DNA of 64,000 nucleotides, from contig NZ_JACHDS010000001.1 of assembly GCF_014201195.1 (NCBI RefSeq), forward strand, positions 2,480,001-2,544,000, written 5' to 3'. This document shows positions 1 to 8,501 of this stretch, in pieces. The first letter of the stretch is position 1. Each line of letters starts with the position of its first letter. This DNA comes from Nocardiopsis mwathae (GTDB lineage: Bacteria > Actinomycetota > Actinomycetes > Streptosporangiales > Streptosporangiaceae). A model generated the notes under the pieces. It saw only the letters and a list, made by a program, of their open reading frames with translations, was not told the DNA's origin and made no database searches. The translations under genes and the position numbers were made by a program.

Positions 1-60
1 GCGAAGCAGCCGCTCGTTCCGGGCCTCCGGGCGGGCCACGAGCACGGGAGATGGTCGCCC

Positions 61-1281
61 ATGGCGAAGATCGTCCTCGACGGCGTCGACAAGGTGTACT
101 CGGGCAACGTCAAGGCCGTCGACGATCTCAACCTGGAGATCGACGACGGCGAGTTCATGGTCCTGGTCGGCCCGTCCGGCTGCGGCAAGTCCACCGCGCT
201 GCGGATGATCGCCGGGCTGGAGGAGATCACCGACGGCGACCTGCACATCGGCGACCAGGTGGTCAACGACCTCCCGCCCAAGGACCGGGACATCGCCATG
301 GTCTTCCAGAACTACGCGCTCTACCCGCACATGACGGTCGAGCAGAACCTCGCCTTCGGCCTGAAGCTGCGCAAGATCCCCAAGCCCGAGATCAAGCAGC
401 GGGTCGACCAGGCCGCCGCCATGCTCGGGCTGGAGCCCTACCTCAAGCGCAAGCCCGCCGCGCTCTCCGGCGGCCAGCGCCAGCGCGTCGCGATGGGCCG
501 GGCCATCGTCCGCGAACCCCAGGCCTTCCTGATGGACGAGCCGCTGTCCAACCTGGATGCCAAGCTCCGCGTCCAGATGCGGGCCTCCCTCAACCAGCTG
601 CACGAGCGCCTGGGTGTGACCACCGTCTACGTCACCCACGACCAGGTCGAGGCGATGACGCTGGGCGACCGCGTCGCCGTGCTGCGCGACGGCCGCCTCC
701 AGCAGGTCGACACCCCCAAGAACCTCTTCGACAACCCCGTCAACCTGTTCGTCGCCGGGTTCATCGGCTCACCCGCCATGAACTTCGTCCTGGCCGAGCT
801 GCAGCAGGACGGCGACGGCGCGCAGCTGAAGTTCGCCGACCACACGCTGCCCGTGCCGCCCGCCGAGCTCGACGCCCGCCAGGGCCTGCGCGATTACCTG
901 GGCCGCCAGATCATCCTCGGGCTGCGCCCCTCCGACTTCGAGGACGAGGCGATCTCCTCGCACGGTTCCGCGGCGATGACCGTCACCGCCGACGTCACCG
1001 AGGAGCTCGGCACCGAGATCAACGTCATCTTCACCGTGAACGCGCCGCCCGTGCAGCACGAGGACGCCGCGGCGCTGGCCGCCGACGCGGCCGGGGACGG
1101 TGAGGAGGCCGAGTCGGCCGCGCTGCCGCTGGGCGGGGACAAGACGCTGTTCACCGCCCGGGTCAGCCCGCGCAGCGGGGTCCGCCCCGGCCAGGCGGCC
1201 ACGCTCAGCGTCGACGTCACCCAACTGCACTACTTCGACCGGGAGAGCGGGCTGGCCATCGGCCACCCCGCCAACCGCTGA
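61..1281 (+). CDS. Sugar ABC transporter ATP-binding protein (MsmK/UgpC type)
   Basis: This is the ATPase subunit of a carbohydrate importer and acts at the inner face of the membrane. The 406-residue product shows Walker [10 protein letters not shown] (residues 37-45), the Q-loop Q83, the signature LSGGQ (about 135-139), Walker B FLMDEP (about 156-161) and the H-loop H193. A C-terminal OB/TOBE regulatory region typical of the MalK/MsmK family follows. The ATG at 61 is preceded by GGGAG about 11 bases upstream. The gene faces the importer operon at 1372-6341, which already encodes its own very similar ATPase. It may be a shared or multitasking ATPase, or it may belong to a unit left of the window. 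The family is certain; the substrate is not. Confidence 0.93.
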   Translation: MAKIVLDGVDKVYSGNVKAVDDLNLEIDDGEFMVLVGPSGCGKSTALRMIAGLEEITDGDLHIGDQVVNDLPPKDRDIAMVFQNYALYPHMTVEQNLAFGLKLRKIPKPEIKQRVDQAAAMLGLEPYLKRKPAALSGGQRQRVAMGRAIVREPQAFLMDEPLSNLDAKLRVQMRASLNQLHERLGVTTVYVTHDQVEAMTLGDRVAVLRDGRLQQVDTPKNLFDNPVNLFVAGFIGSPAMNFVLAELQQDGDGAQLKFADHTLPVPPAELDARQGLRDYLGRQIILGLRPSDFEDEAISSHGSAAMTVTADVTEELGTEINVIFTVNAPPVQHEDAAALAADAAGDGEEAESAALPLGGDKTLFTARVSPRSGVRPGQAATLSVDVTQLHYFDRESGLAIGHPANR

Positions 1282-1371
1282 GCCCGTCCCCACACGTACC
1301 GCCCGGCCCGGTAGGGTGCGCCGCCGCGTCCCGCCGGGCCGCGCCGTTCGCGCGCGGGGACGGGGCCGGCG

Positions 1372-2307
1372 CTATTTGACCGCGCCGGCCATGACGCCCT
1401 GCACGAAGTAGCGCTGGAAGGCGAAGAACACCACCAGGGGCACCACCATGGACAGGAACGCCCCGGAGGAGATGACGTCGATGTTGGCGCCGAACTGCCG
1501 CATCTCCGACTGCAGGGCCACGGTCATCGGCTGGTTGGCCGCGTCGGCGAACACCAGCGCCACCAGCAGGTCGTTCCACACCCACAGGAACTGGAAGATC
1601 CCCAGCGACGCGATGGCGGGGCCGCCCAGCGGGAGGATCACCCGGCGGAAGACGGTCAGCTCCCGGCCGCCGTCCATCCGGGCCGCCTCCAGCAGGTCAC
1701 GCGGGATCGCGGCGAAAAAGTTGCGCAGCAGGAAGATGGCGAAGGGCAGCCCGAACCCCACGTGGAACAGCACCACGCCGGCGATCGAGCCGTAGATCCC
1801 CAGCGGGCCGTACACCTGCGCGATGGGGATCAGCGCCACCTGCAGCGGCACCACCAGCAGCCCGACCACGCCCAGGAAGAGCCAGTCACGGCCGGGGAAC
1901 TCCATCCACGCGAACGCGTAGGCGGCCAGCGACGCGATCACCACGATCAGCACCGTGGCCGGGACCGTGATGAGGATCGTGTTGAAGAACGAGCCGACGA
2001 ACGCCGCGTTGTCCAGCAGGCCCGCGTAGTTCTCCAGGGTGAGCCGCGTGGGCTCGGCCAGGACCGTCCACCACCCCGACGCGGCGTTGTCCTGCGGGGT
2101 GCGGAGGCTGGAGACGAACAGACCCAGCGTGGGCAGCAGCCAGAACAGGGCGATGAGCACCAGCAGCACCTGGACCGCGCCCGAGCTCACGCGGGCCACG
2201 ATCCGCGCCGCCAGGGTCCGCTGCGGCCCGCCCTCGGCCGCAGCGCCGCCGCCCGGTGACGGGGGCGCCCCCGGCCCGCCCCGGCGCGTGTCCTCGCGTG
2301 TACTCAT
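1372..2307 (-). CDS. Carbohydrate ABC transporter permease (MalG type)
   Basis: This is an inner-membrane permease subunit of 311 residues. A Pro/Gly-rich cytoplasmic N-terminus is followed by about six hydrophobic segments. The cytoplasmic EAA loop (EAARMDGGRELTVFRRVILP) contacts the ATPase. The ATG has GGAGG about 7 bases upstream. It is the last gene of the minus-strand importer operon and lies 43 bases after the MalF-type permease. Together with the binding protein and ATPase upstream it forms a complete CUT1-type importer. The best substrate guess is alpha-glucosides (AglG-like), inferred from the operon architecture, the unusually large partner permease and a GH13 alpha-glucosidase 3.5 kb away. 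Confidence 0.93.
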   Translation of the reverse strand: MSTREDTRRGGPGAPPSPGGGAAAEGGPQRTLAARIVARVSSGAVQVLLVLIALFWLLPTLGLFVSSLRTPQDNAASGWWTVLAEPTRLTLENYAGLLDNAAFVGSFFNTILITVPATVLIVVIASLAAYAFAWMEFPGRDWLFLGVVGLLVVPLQVALIPIAQVYGPLGIYGSIAGVVLFHVGFGLPFAIFLLRNFFAAIPRDLLEAARMDGGRELTVFRRVILPLGGPAIASLGIFQFLWVWNDLLVALVFADAANQPMTVALQSEMRQFGANIDVISSGAFLSMVVPLVVFFAFQRYFVQGVMAGAVK

Positions 2308-2350
2308 CGGCTCGCCTCCGATTCCGCCGGTCCCGCCCGGCCCGGCATCC

Positions 2351-3721
2351 TCACTGGTTCTCCCGCCGGAACCGCCGGATCTGGAACACCATCGCGGGGA
2401 CCACCAGCGCGAGCAGGAACACCGCCAGCGCGCTGCCCAGCCCCTGGTCGTTCCCGCCGCCGAAGGACACCCGCCACATCTCCACGGCCAGCACGTTGGC
2501 GTCGCGCTGCACCGACCCGGGCGCGATGATGAACACCAGGTCGAAGATCTTCAGCACGTAGATCATGAGCGTGACGAACACGACCAGCAGCACCGGGGAC
2601 AGCAGCGGCACGGTGACCCGGCGGAACACCTGCCACTCGGTGGCCCCGTCGACGCGGGCGGCCTCCAGCGCGTCGCGCGGGATCGCCGCGAGCCCGGCCG
2701 CGATCAGCACCATCGCGAACCCCGCCCACACCCACAGGTAGGCGCCGATGATCGACGGGGTGATGAGGGTGGGACCGAGCCAGGTGAGGCCGCGGTAGGG
2801 CTCGGTGAAGTTGTCCGCGGCGAGTCGCAGGGTGTAGGGGCCGTCCGTGTCCGGCCCGGTGATCTCGAACGTACCGTTTCCCTCGGTGAACGCCTCACCG
2901 ACCACCTCGCCGTCGCGCAGCGCCTGCACCCGCATGTCGGGCAGGCCGAACTCGGTGGGGTCGATGACGCCCTCCTCACCGCCCCCACCGCGGGTGAAGT
3001 CGAGCCACACGGTCCCGGTCAGGCCGTCGGCGGCGGCCGGCGCCGGCGCCGCGGGCTTGGCGCCGCCGGGCAGGTCGTCGGCCTGCACGCCGACGAGCGG
3101 CAGCAGCACGCTCTCCCCCGGGCGCACCTCGCCGACGAGCTCATAGCCTCCCCCGGGCGCCTCGGTGAGCGGCGCCTCGGGGCGCGGGCGGGCGTCGGGG
3201 TAGACGGCGGACGGGGAGACCGTGTCCTGGACGGTGGTGATGATCGCGTTGGCAAGGCCCCGTTCGGGGTCCTGCTCGTAGACGAGCCGGAAGATCACGC
3301 CGGAGGCCAGGAAGGAGATGGCCATCGGCATGAACACGACGACCTTGAACGCCGTGGACCAGCGGATGCGTTCGGTCAGCACCGCGAAGACCAGGCCGGT
3401 GAAGGTCACCACGACGGGGGCCACCACGACCCAGATGACGTTGTTGCGCAGCGCGATGAACGTCTCCGGGTTGGTGAACATCGTGAGGTAGTTGCCGAGC
3501 CCGACGAACTCCAGTCCCGGGGCGTCCCACAGGCTCCGGTACACGGAGAAGAGGATGGGATAGACCATGTAGGCGCCGAGGAAGAGCAGCGCCGGCAGCA
3601 GGAAGACGAGGGCCCGCCATGGGGGCGGCCCCAGGCGGCCCGTGCCGCCGGGCGGCGGTTCGCTCCCGGGTGCGGGCGCCTCCGCCCCCGGCCCGCCCGG
3701 AGATGTTCCGGTCGTCGCCAT
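2351..3721 (-). CDS. Carbohydrate ABC transporter permease (MalF/AglF type) with large extracytoplasmic insert
   Basis: This is the membrane permease partner of the MalG-type protein. At 456 residues it is much longer than the usual 290-320. The transmembrane core is split. After about four hydrophobic segments there is a hydrophilic insert of roughly 130 residues (about 165-310). The remaining helices and the EAA loop (EAARVDGATEWQVFRRVTVP) follow. The insert has a Cna-B/SdrD-like repeat pattern: G-x-V-W-x-D, a gly/acidic stretch, then an ENGTFE-like strand and a Y-T-L-R-L strand. Such a domain should lie outside the membrane. AglF-type permeases of actinobacteria are known to be long. The start has GGAAAGCGAGG just upstream. 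Confidence 0.9.
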   Translation of the reverse strand: MATTGTSPGGPGAEAPAPGSEPPPGGTGRLGPPPWRALVFLLPALLFLGAYMVYPILFSVYRSLWDAPGLEFVGLGNYLTMFTNPETFIALRNNVIWVVVAPVVVTFTGLVFAVLTERIRWSTAFKVVVFMPMAISFLASGVIFRLVYEQDPERGLANAIITTVQDTVSPSAVYPDARPRPEAPLTEAPGGGYELVGEVRPGESVLLPLVGVQADDLPGGAKPAAPAPAAADGLTGTVWLDFTRGGGGEEGVIDPTEFGLPDMRVQALRDGEVVGEAFTEGNGTFEITGPDTDGPYTLRLAADNFTEPYRGLTWLGPTLITPSIIGAYLWVWAGFAMVLIAAGLAAIPRDALEAARVDGATEWQVFRRVTVPLLSPVLLVVFVTLMIYVLKIFDLVFIIAPGSVQRDANVLAVEMWRVSFGGGNDQGLGSALAVFLLALVVPAMVFQIRRFRRENQ

Positions 3722-3775
3722 CGAACCTCGCTTTCCGGCCGGCCGGCACCCCGAACCCCTGCGGCTGGGGCTCCT

Positions 3776-5104
3776 CTAGGACTCCGAGGCGGCCTTCTCC
3801 AGCGCCTCGGCCGCGGCCTCGGGGTCGGTGGTGCCGCGCAGCAGGTCCTGCAGGATCGACCACATGCCCCGGCCCTCGGTCGCGCCGAACCGGCTGGGCA
3901 CCTGGTCGGAGAGGTCGTAGCGGACGTCGTCCCCGGCCGCGAGGATGGTCTCGGACAGGCCCCGGGTGAACTCGTCGGCATAGGCGTCGGCCGGAACCTC
4001 GGAGTTGGCCGACAGGTAGCCGCCGAGTCCGGCCCAGGTGGTCTGCGCCTCGGGCGAGGCCAGGTAGGCCATCAGCTCCCGGACGCCCTCGTCGTCGGTC
4101 ATGGCCACGGCGATGTCGCCCCCCACGACCACGGGCGCCTCGTCGCCGACCGCGGGGAACGGGAACGCGACGGCGTCGCCGCCCACCGTGGCGCCCGCCT
4201 CCGCGGCGCTGGCGCCGACGAAGTCGCCCTCGAAGACCATGGCCGCGGCCTTCTGGCCGTAGACGTCGGATACGCAGGACGGGAAGTCGGTCTGCACGGC
4301 GCCCTTCCGGCCGCCCTTCATCATGTCGTCGTCGCCCCATACCTCGTCGAGCTTGGTGAGGGTGCGCACCACGGTGTCGTCGGTCCAGGGGATCTCGTGC
4401 TCGGCGAGCTTGTCGTAGTTCTCCGGCCCGGCCTCGGAGAGGTAGGCGTTCTCGAACCAGTCGGTGAGCGTCCAGCCCGAGGCACCGCACATCGCGAACG
4501 GGGTGATGCCGGCGTCGGAGAGAGTGGCGGCGGTGGTGCCGACGAGCTCGTCCCAGGTGTCCGGCGGTGTCACCCCGGCGTCGTCGAAGGCGTCGGGCCG
4601 GTACCAGATGATCGACTTGTGGGCGGCCTTGAGCAGCACGCCGTAGGGTTCGCCGTCGACGGACCCCAGGTCGCGCCAGTAGTCGGTGTAGTTGTCCTCC
4701 AGTGCGGTGGCCGCCTCACCGGTGAGGGGCTTGAGCGCGCCCTGCTCGGCGTACTCCCGGACCAGGCCGGGCTGCGGGAGGGCGGCGATGTCCGGCGGCT
4801 CCCCGGCCTCGATCTTGGGACCGAGGTAGGCGCCGGTGTCCTCACCGGTGGCCTCGTAGTTGACGGTGGCCCCGGTGTCCCGCTCGAAGGCGGCCAGGAC
4901 CTCCTCGAAGTTCTTCTGCTCCGCGCCGGTCCACTTCGCGGCGACCGTCAGGGTGACGCCGTCGAGGTCCCCGGCCTCGCCGGTGGGGCCGGTGCCCGGA
5001 CTGCATGCGGTCGCCGCCAGCAGCCCCCCGAGGGCGGCCGCGGCCAGGCCGCGGGTTCGCCACGGTCTGCGCGGGCTCGGTGCGTTCGACGTGTGCTCAG
5101 GCAT
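3776..5104 (-). CDS. Extracellular solute-binding lipoprotein (family 1, alpha-glucoside type)
   Basis: This is the substrate-capturing lipoprotein of the importer, about 442 residues. An Arg-rich N-terminus and a short hydrophobic stretch end in a lipobox (LLAATAC), so the mature protein would be anchored through that Cys. The body has typical SBP_bac_1 features: an FEEVLAAFERDTG segment near the N-terminus and a W-rich ligand-binding half. I chose the ATG at 5104 because it overlaps the stop of the upstream ATPase by 8 bases (ATGCCTGA), implying translational coupling. A longer reading frame runs upstream but lies inside the ATPase gene. Alpha-glucoside specificity is inferred from context. 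Confidence 0.92.
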   Translation of the reverse strand: MPEHTSNAPSPRRPWRTRGLAAAALGGLLAATACSPGTGPTGEAGDLDGVTLTVAAKWTGAEQKNFEEVLAAFERDTGATVNYEATGEDTGAYLGPKIEAGEPPDIAALPQPGLVREYAEQGALKPLTGEAATALEDNYTDYWRDLGSVDGEPYGVLLKAAHKSIIWYRPDAFDDAGVTPPDTWDELVGTTAATLSDAGITPFAMCGASGWTLTDWFENAYLSEAGPENYDKLAEHEIPWTDDTVVRTLTKLDEVWGDDDMMKGGRKGAVQTDFPSCVSDVYGQKAAAMVFEGDFVGASAAEAGATVGGDAVAFPFPAVGDEAPVVVGGDIAVAMTDDEGVRELMAYLASPEAQTTWAGLGGYLSANSEVPADAYADEFTRGLSETILAAGDDVRYDLSDQVPSRFGATEGRGMWSILQDLLRGTTDPEAAAEALEKAASES

Positions 5105-6341
5105 GTGTGCCCTCCCTGTCACTGCTGCGGGACACCGGGTCCCCCCAGATGCCCGCACCCGTTTCGGGGTCGAAGAAGTACAGTCGCGCCGTGTCGACGC
5201 GGACCCGCACCGGCCGCCCCGTCGCGGTGGGCGAGCGCGGGCTGAAGCGTGCCGTGATGTCGGTTCCGGTTCCGGCCGCGGCATCGGCGTCCACATCCGC
5301 ACCGACGTCGCGGGCGAGTTCGCGGGTGTCCTCGGTGACGACGGGCGGGGCGTCCAGGCGGAAGTGCACGAGGAGTTCGGAGCCCAGCGCCTCGACGAGA
5401 TCGGTGGTGGAGTCCAGCACGGCCCCGTCGGCGTCGGCGGAGAGCTCGGCGTCCTCCATGTCCTCGGGCCGGATGCCGACCGCGATCTCGCGCCCCACGA
5501 AGGGGTCCAGGCCGCGTTCGCGCACGGTCGCGGCGGGCACGTCCAGCGTCTGCCCGCCCAGGACCAGCCGGGCACCGCCGTCCTCAGGGCCGCCGGATTC
5601 CAGCCGCCCCTGCAGCAGGTTCATCGCCGGGGAACCGATGAACCCGGCGACGAAGATGTTGGCGGGGCGCTCGTAGAGCTCCTGGGGCGGGGCGACCTGC
5701 TGCAGGACGCCCTTCTTCAGCACGGCGACGCGGTCGCCCAGCGTCATCGCCTCGACCTGGTCGTGGGTGACATAGACGGTGGTGACGCCGAGGTCACGCT
5801 GGATGCGGGAGATCTCCGCGCGCATCTGCACCCGCAGCTTGGCGTCCAGGTTGGACAGGGGCTCGTCCATCAGGAACGCCTTGGGGTTGCGGACGATGGC
5901 CCGGCCCATGGCCACCCGCTGGCGCTGCCCGCCCGAGAGGTTGCGGGGCCTGCGGTCGAGGTGCTCGGTGAGCCCCAGTGTCGCGGCGGCCTCCTCGACC
6001 CGGGCCTTGATCTCGGCTTTGGGACGTTTGCGCAGCTGCAGGCCGAAGCCGATGTTGTCCCGGACCGACAGGTGGGGGTAGAGGGCGTAGCTCTGGAAGA
6101 CCATGGCGACGTCGCGGTCGCGGGCGGGGGTGCGGTTGACGACGCGGTCGCCGATGGTGAGGGTGCCGGCGGTGATCTCCTCCAGCCCGGCGACCATGCG
6201 CAGCGCGGTGCTCTTACCGCAGCCGGAGGGGCCGACGAGGACGAGGAACTCCCCGTCGCCGATGTCGAGGTCGAGGCCGCTCACCGCGCTGGTGCCGTCA
6301 GGGTAGGTCTTCGAGACCCCCGCCAGCTGGACTCTCGCCAC
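5097..6341 (-). CDS. Sugar ABC transporter ATP-binding protein (MsmK/UgpC type), operon copy
   Basis: This is the ATPase subunit encoded as first gene of the importer operon (ATPase, binding protein, two permeases). Its 414 residues carry Walker [10 protein letters not shown] (37-45), LSGGQ (about 135-139), the Walker B motif FLMDEP and the H-loop in [15 protein letters not shown], followed by the C-terminal TOBE region. It is closely similar along its length to the ATPase at 61-1281, so the window holds two paralogues within 6.3 kb. Its stop overlaps the start of the binding-protein gene by 8 bases. Candidate operators lie 100-190 bases upstream (6437-6531). No LacI-type regulator is encoded nearby. 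Confidence 0.94.
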   Translation of the reverse strand: MARVQLAGVSKTYPDGTSAVSGLDLDIGDGEFLVLVGPSGCGKSTALRMVAGLEEITAGTLTIGDRVVNRTPARDRDVAMVFQSYALYPHLSVRDNIGFGLQLRKRPKAEIKARVEEAAATLGLTEHLDRRPRNLSGGQRQRVAMGRAIVRNPKAFLMDEPLSNLDAKLRVQMRAEISRIQRDLGVTTVYVTHDQVEAMTLGDRVAVLKKGVLQQVAPPQELYERPANIFVAGFIGSPAMNLLQGRLESGGPEDGGARLVLGGQTLDVPAATVRERGLDPFVGREIAVGIRPEDMEDAELSADADGAVLDSTTDLVEALGSELLVHFRLDAPPVVTEDTRELARDVGADVDADAAAGTGTDITARFSPRSPTATGRPVRVRVDTARLYFFDPETGAGIWGDPVSRSSDREGTHA

Positions 6342-6436
6342 GATCCGCCTCCATCGGCCTCACTATGGGCGCCCCGTGGGGGCGCGGGTCCGACCTCCGG
6401 GACACCGGCGAGTGCGACGTGTGCCCCGCTGGCTCC

Positions 6437-6531
6437 TGAACATGTCGTATCAGCGAATGTTCACACATAACAGAGGCCGGAATCCCCTGTTACCAATCCG
6501 TGTCGGGCAATCGGTTCCCCTGCTACAGGGG
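6437..6531. promoter_or_regulatory. Candidate control region upstream of the importer operon
   Basis: Three structured sites lie between the ATPase start (6341) and the stop of the next gene (6622). A 7-bp inverted repeat TGAACAT/ATGTTCA spans 6437-6443 and 6457-6463 with a 13-base spacer. A palindrome CCCCTG-CTA-CAGGGG occupies 6517-6531. The direct repeat CCCCTGYTAC occurs at 6484 and 6517, 33 bases (three helical turns) apart. These could be regulator-binding sites for the sugar operon. The palindrome could instead be part of a weak terminator for the acyl-CoA dehydrogenase gene. Confidence 0.35.
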
Positions 6532-6621
6532 TGGTTGCCGCGCCGGGTACGGCAACCGTTCGCAGCGTGGACGGCATCGCTCGACGACGGGATCAGCACC
6601 GACCCGGCGCGGCCGGGCCGG

Positions 6622-7776
6622 TCATTCCCCCCTGGCGAGATGGCGGCCGATGACCAGGCGCTGGATCTGGTTGGTGCCCTCGACGATCTGCAGCACCTTC
6701 GCCTCGCGCATGAGCCGCTCGACCGGGAAGTCGCGGGTGTAGCCGTAGCCGCCGAGGACCTGGACGGCGTCGGTGGTCACCCGCATCGCGGTGTCGGTGG
6801 CGAACAGCTTGGCCATGGCGGCCTGCCGGCCGAAGGGCCGGCCGGCGTCGCGCCTGCGGGCGGCCGCGAGGTACAGCTCGCGGGCCGCCTCGACCCCGGT
6901 GGCCATGTCGGCGAGCATGAAGCTCAGGCCCTGGAACTCGACGATGGGCCGACCGAACTGCTCGCGCTCGCGCGCGTAGGCGAGGGCGGCGTCCAGGGCG
7001 GCCTGGGCGACCCCGACCGCGCAGGCGGCGATGCCCAGGCGCCCGGAGTCCAGGGCGGCGAGCGCGATGGGGAACCCCTGGCCCTCCGCACCGATGCGGG
7101 CGTCGGCCCCGACCTCGGCGCCGTCGAAGCGCATGACGGCGGTGGGCGACGCGCTCATCCCCATCTTCTTCTCCGGTGCGTCGGCGGAGACGCCGGGAGT
7201 GGCGGCGGGGACGTGGAAGCAGCTGATGCCCTGGCTTCCGGAGTCGGGGGCGCCGGTGCGGGCGAACAGCGTGTAGAAGTCGGCGTGCCCGCCGTGCGTG
7301 ATCCACGACTTCGCCCCGTCGATCCGGTACCCGGAGTCGGTGGCCTGCGCGCGGGTGGACAGCGCGGCGGCATCCGACCCGGAGTGGGCCTCGGACAGGC
7401 AGTAGGCCCCGAGCAGCTCGCCGCCGAGCATGTCGGGCAGCAGCGCGGCACGCTGCTCCTCGGTGCCGTAGGCGGCCACCGGGAAGCAGGACAGCGTGTG
7501 CACGCTCAGCCCGAGCCCGACGGCCAGCCAGGAGGTGGCGAGCTCCTCGACGACCTGCAGGTAGACCTCGTAGGGCTGGTCCCCGCCGCCGTACTCGGAG
7601 GGGTAGGGAAGACCGAGGAGCCCCGAGCGGCCGAGCAGCGTGAAGAGGTCGCGGGGAAACGCGGCATTCTCCTCATCGGCCGCAACACGCCCCGAGAGCT
7701 CCTTGCTCGCCACTTCCCGAACAAGCTCCAGCAGGTCTGCTGCCTCCGACGTCGGAAGCGTGCGGTCCACGGCCAT
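6622..7776 (-). CDS. Acyl-CoA dehydrogenase family protein
   Basis: This is an FAD-dependent enzyme that introduces a trans-2 double bond into an acyl-CoA, or a related oxidation, in fatty-acid or branched amino-acid breakdown. The 384-residue length is normal for the family. An N-terminal helical domain is followed by the flavin signature region (YCLSEAHSGSDAAAL). The C-terminal part has RLMREAKVLQIVEGTNQIQR, in which the E of EGTN is at the usual catalytic-base position for short/medium-chain enzymes. It stands alone on the minus strand with its own upstream region (7777-7937). It has no evident link to the sugar operon downstream. The exact acyl substrate cannot be told from sequence alone. 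Confidence 0.93.
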   Translation of the reverse strand: MAVDRTLPTSEAADLLELVREVASKELSGRVAADEENAAFPRDLFTLLGRSGLLGLPYPSEYGGGDQPYEVYLQVVEELATSWLAVGLGLSVHTLSCFPVAAYGTEEQRAALLPDMLGGELLGAYCLSEAHSGSDAAALSTRAQATDSGYRIDGAKSWITHGGHADFYTLFARTGAPDSGSQGISCFHVPAATPGVSADAPEKKMGMSASPTAVMRFDGAEVGADARIGAEGQGFPIALAALDSGRLGIAACAVGVAQAALDAALAYAREREQFGRPIVEFQGLSFMLADMATGVEAARELYLAAARRRDAGRPFGRQAAMAKLFATDTAMRVTTDAVQVLGGYGYTRDFPVERLMREAKVLQIVEGTNQIQRLVIGRHLARGE

Positions 7777-7937
7777 GTGTTCCTCTCCTACGCCACGGAC
7801 GACCGAGCATTTAGTAGGTCGTCCAACTATATCGTGACGCAGAGCACCCTATCCCACGATACGTCCGAACCCGGCAGCACCCCAGAGTTCAGACAAGAGG
7901 CCGCAATTCAGTCAGCCGGGCACATGGGCCACGTCTC

Positions 7938-8207
7938 TCACAAGCGACGCTTATAGATCTCAGATCGGTGTCCGACCTCGACCACCCAGATGATCAACTC
8001 TCCGTTGTCGACCGTATAAATGACGCGATAGTCACCCACCCGCAGCCGCCGCCGCTCAGGCCGAGAGACCATAGAGGTCGAGTTGCAACCATATGGGTCC
8101 GCTTGCAACTCAGTGAGCTTGCGAAGGATGGTCATCGCGGGGCGCTTCGGGATCTTGCGGAGGTCGCGCCGAGCCTCCTCATGGAACCTGGTGCGGAAGG
8201 TGGTCAC
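7938..8207 (-). CDS. RelE/ParE-family toxin
   Basis: This 89-residue protein resembles RelE/YafQ-type mRNA interferases. It has an N-terminal helix with DLRKIPKRP, the strand pair LRVGDYRVIYTV and a C-terminal VGHRSEIYKRR, which are typical RelE-fold elements. The start is GTG at 8207 and overlaps the stop of the antitoxin gene by four bases (GTGA), the usual coupled toxin-antitoxin arrangement. It would cleave or block translation when the antitoxin is degraded. Basic residues and the C-terminal Tyr/Arg are consistent with an active toxin. Activity itself cannot be judged from sequence. Confidence 0.88.
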   Translation of the reverse strand: MTTFRTRFHEEARRDLRKIPKRPAMTILRKLTELQADPYGCNSTSMVSRPERRRLRVGDYRVIYTVDNGELIIWVVEVGHRSEIYKRRL

Positions 8208-8473
8208 TCAGACCTCGCCAGGGTCTCAGCGATCACGTCCTCAAGCGGCACGCCGGGACCAGGGTCGGACATACGCTCGTCGACGATCCGGTTGAGGTGC
8301 TCCTCTTCCCACTGCAAGAACAGGCGCAACGCGTCGATGGGGATGATCGCCCCGACCTCCTTGCCTCGACGCGTGATGACCGTCGGGGACTCAGTGGAGT
8401 TCACGCGGTCGATAACTTCGGACAGGTGGTCACGTAGGTCGCGAATCGATTCGCTGGGGAGTCGCTCTTCCAT
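8204..8473 (-). CDS. Phd/YefM-type antitoxin
   Basis: The antitoxin is 89 residues from the ATG at 8473. The N-terminal half (SIRDLRDHLSEVIDRV, then PTVITRRGKEVGAIIP) is the Phd/YefM DNA-binding fold. The acidic C-terminal half should wrap the toxin. A GTG at 8497 could extend the product by eight residues, but those codons lie inside a 24-bp palindrome that looks like the operator, so I prefer the ATG. The gene overlaps the toxin gene by four bases. The pair should repress its own promoter through that palindrome, with conditional cooperativity as in related systems. Confidence 0.87.
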   Translation of the reverse strand: MEERLPSESIRDLRDHLSEVIDRVNSTESPTVITRRGKEVGAIIPIDALRLFLQWEEEHLNRIVDERMSDPGPGVPLEDVIAETLARSE

Positions 8474-8496
8474 GTACCGATAGTACCAACGGTACA
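8473..8496. promoter_or_regulatory. Probable toxin-antitoxin operator palindrome
   Basis: A perfect 7-bp inverted repeat TGTACCG/CGGTACA is separated by 10 bases, and the spacer holds a further GTAC box. The repeat abuts the antitoxin start codon. The position and symmetry fit autoregulation by a Phd/YefM-type dimer. If the transcript begins within or next to it, the antitoxin mRNA is nearly leaderless; no good ribosome binding site is visible between it and the ATG. Confidence 0.5.
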
Positions 8497-8501
8497 CATC
8501 C

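Noticed and set aside
2039-5245. A 1068-residue plus-strand open frame opposite the importer operon
   Set aside because: It is antisense to four convincing genes and has Gly/Arg/His-rich composition with no family motif. This is a typical shadow of high third-position G/C content.
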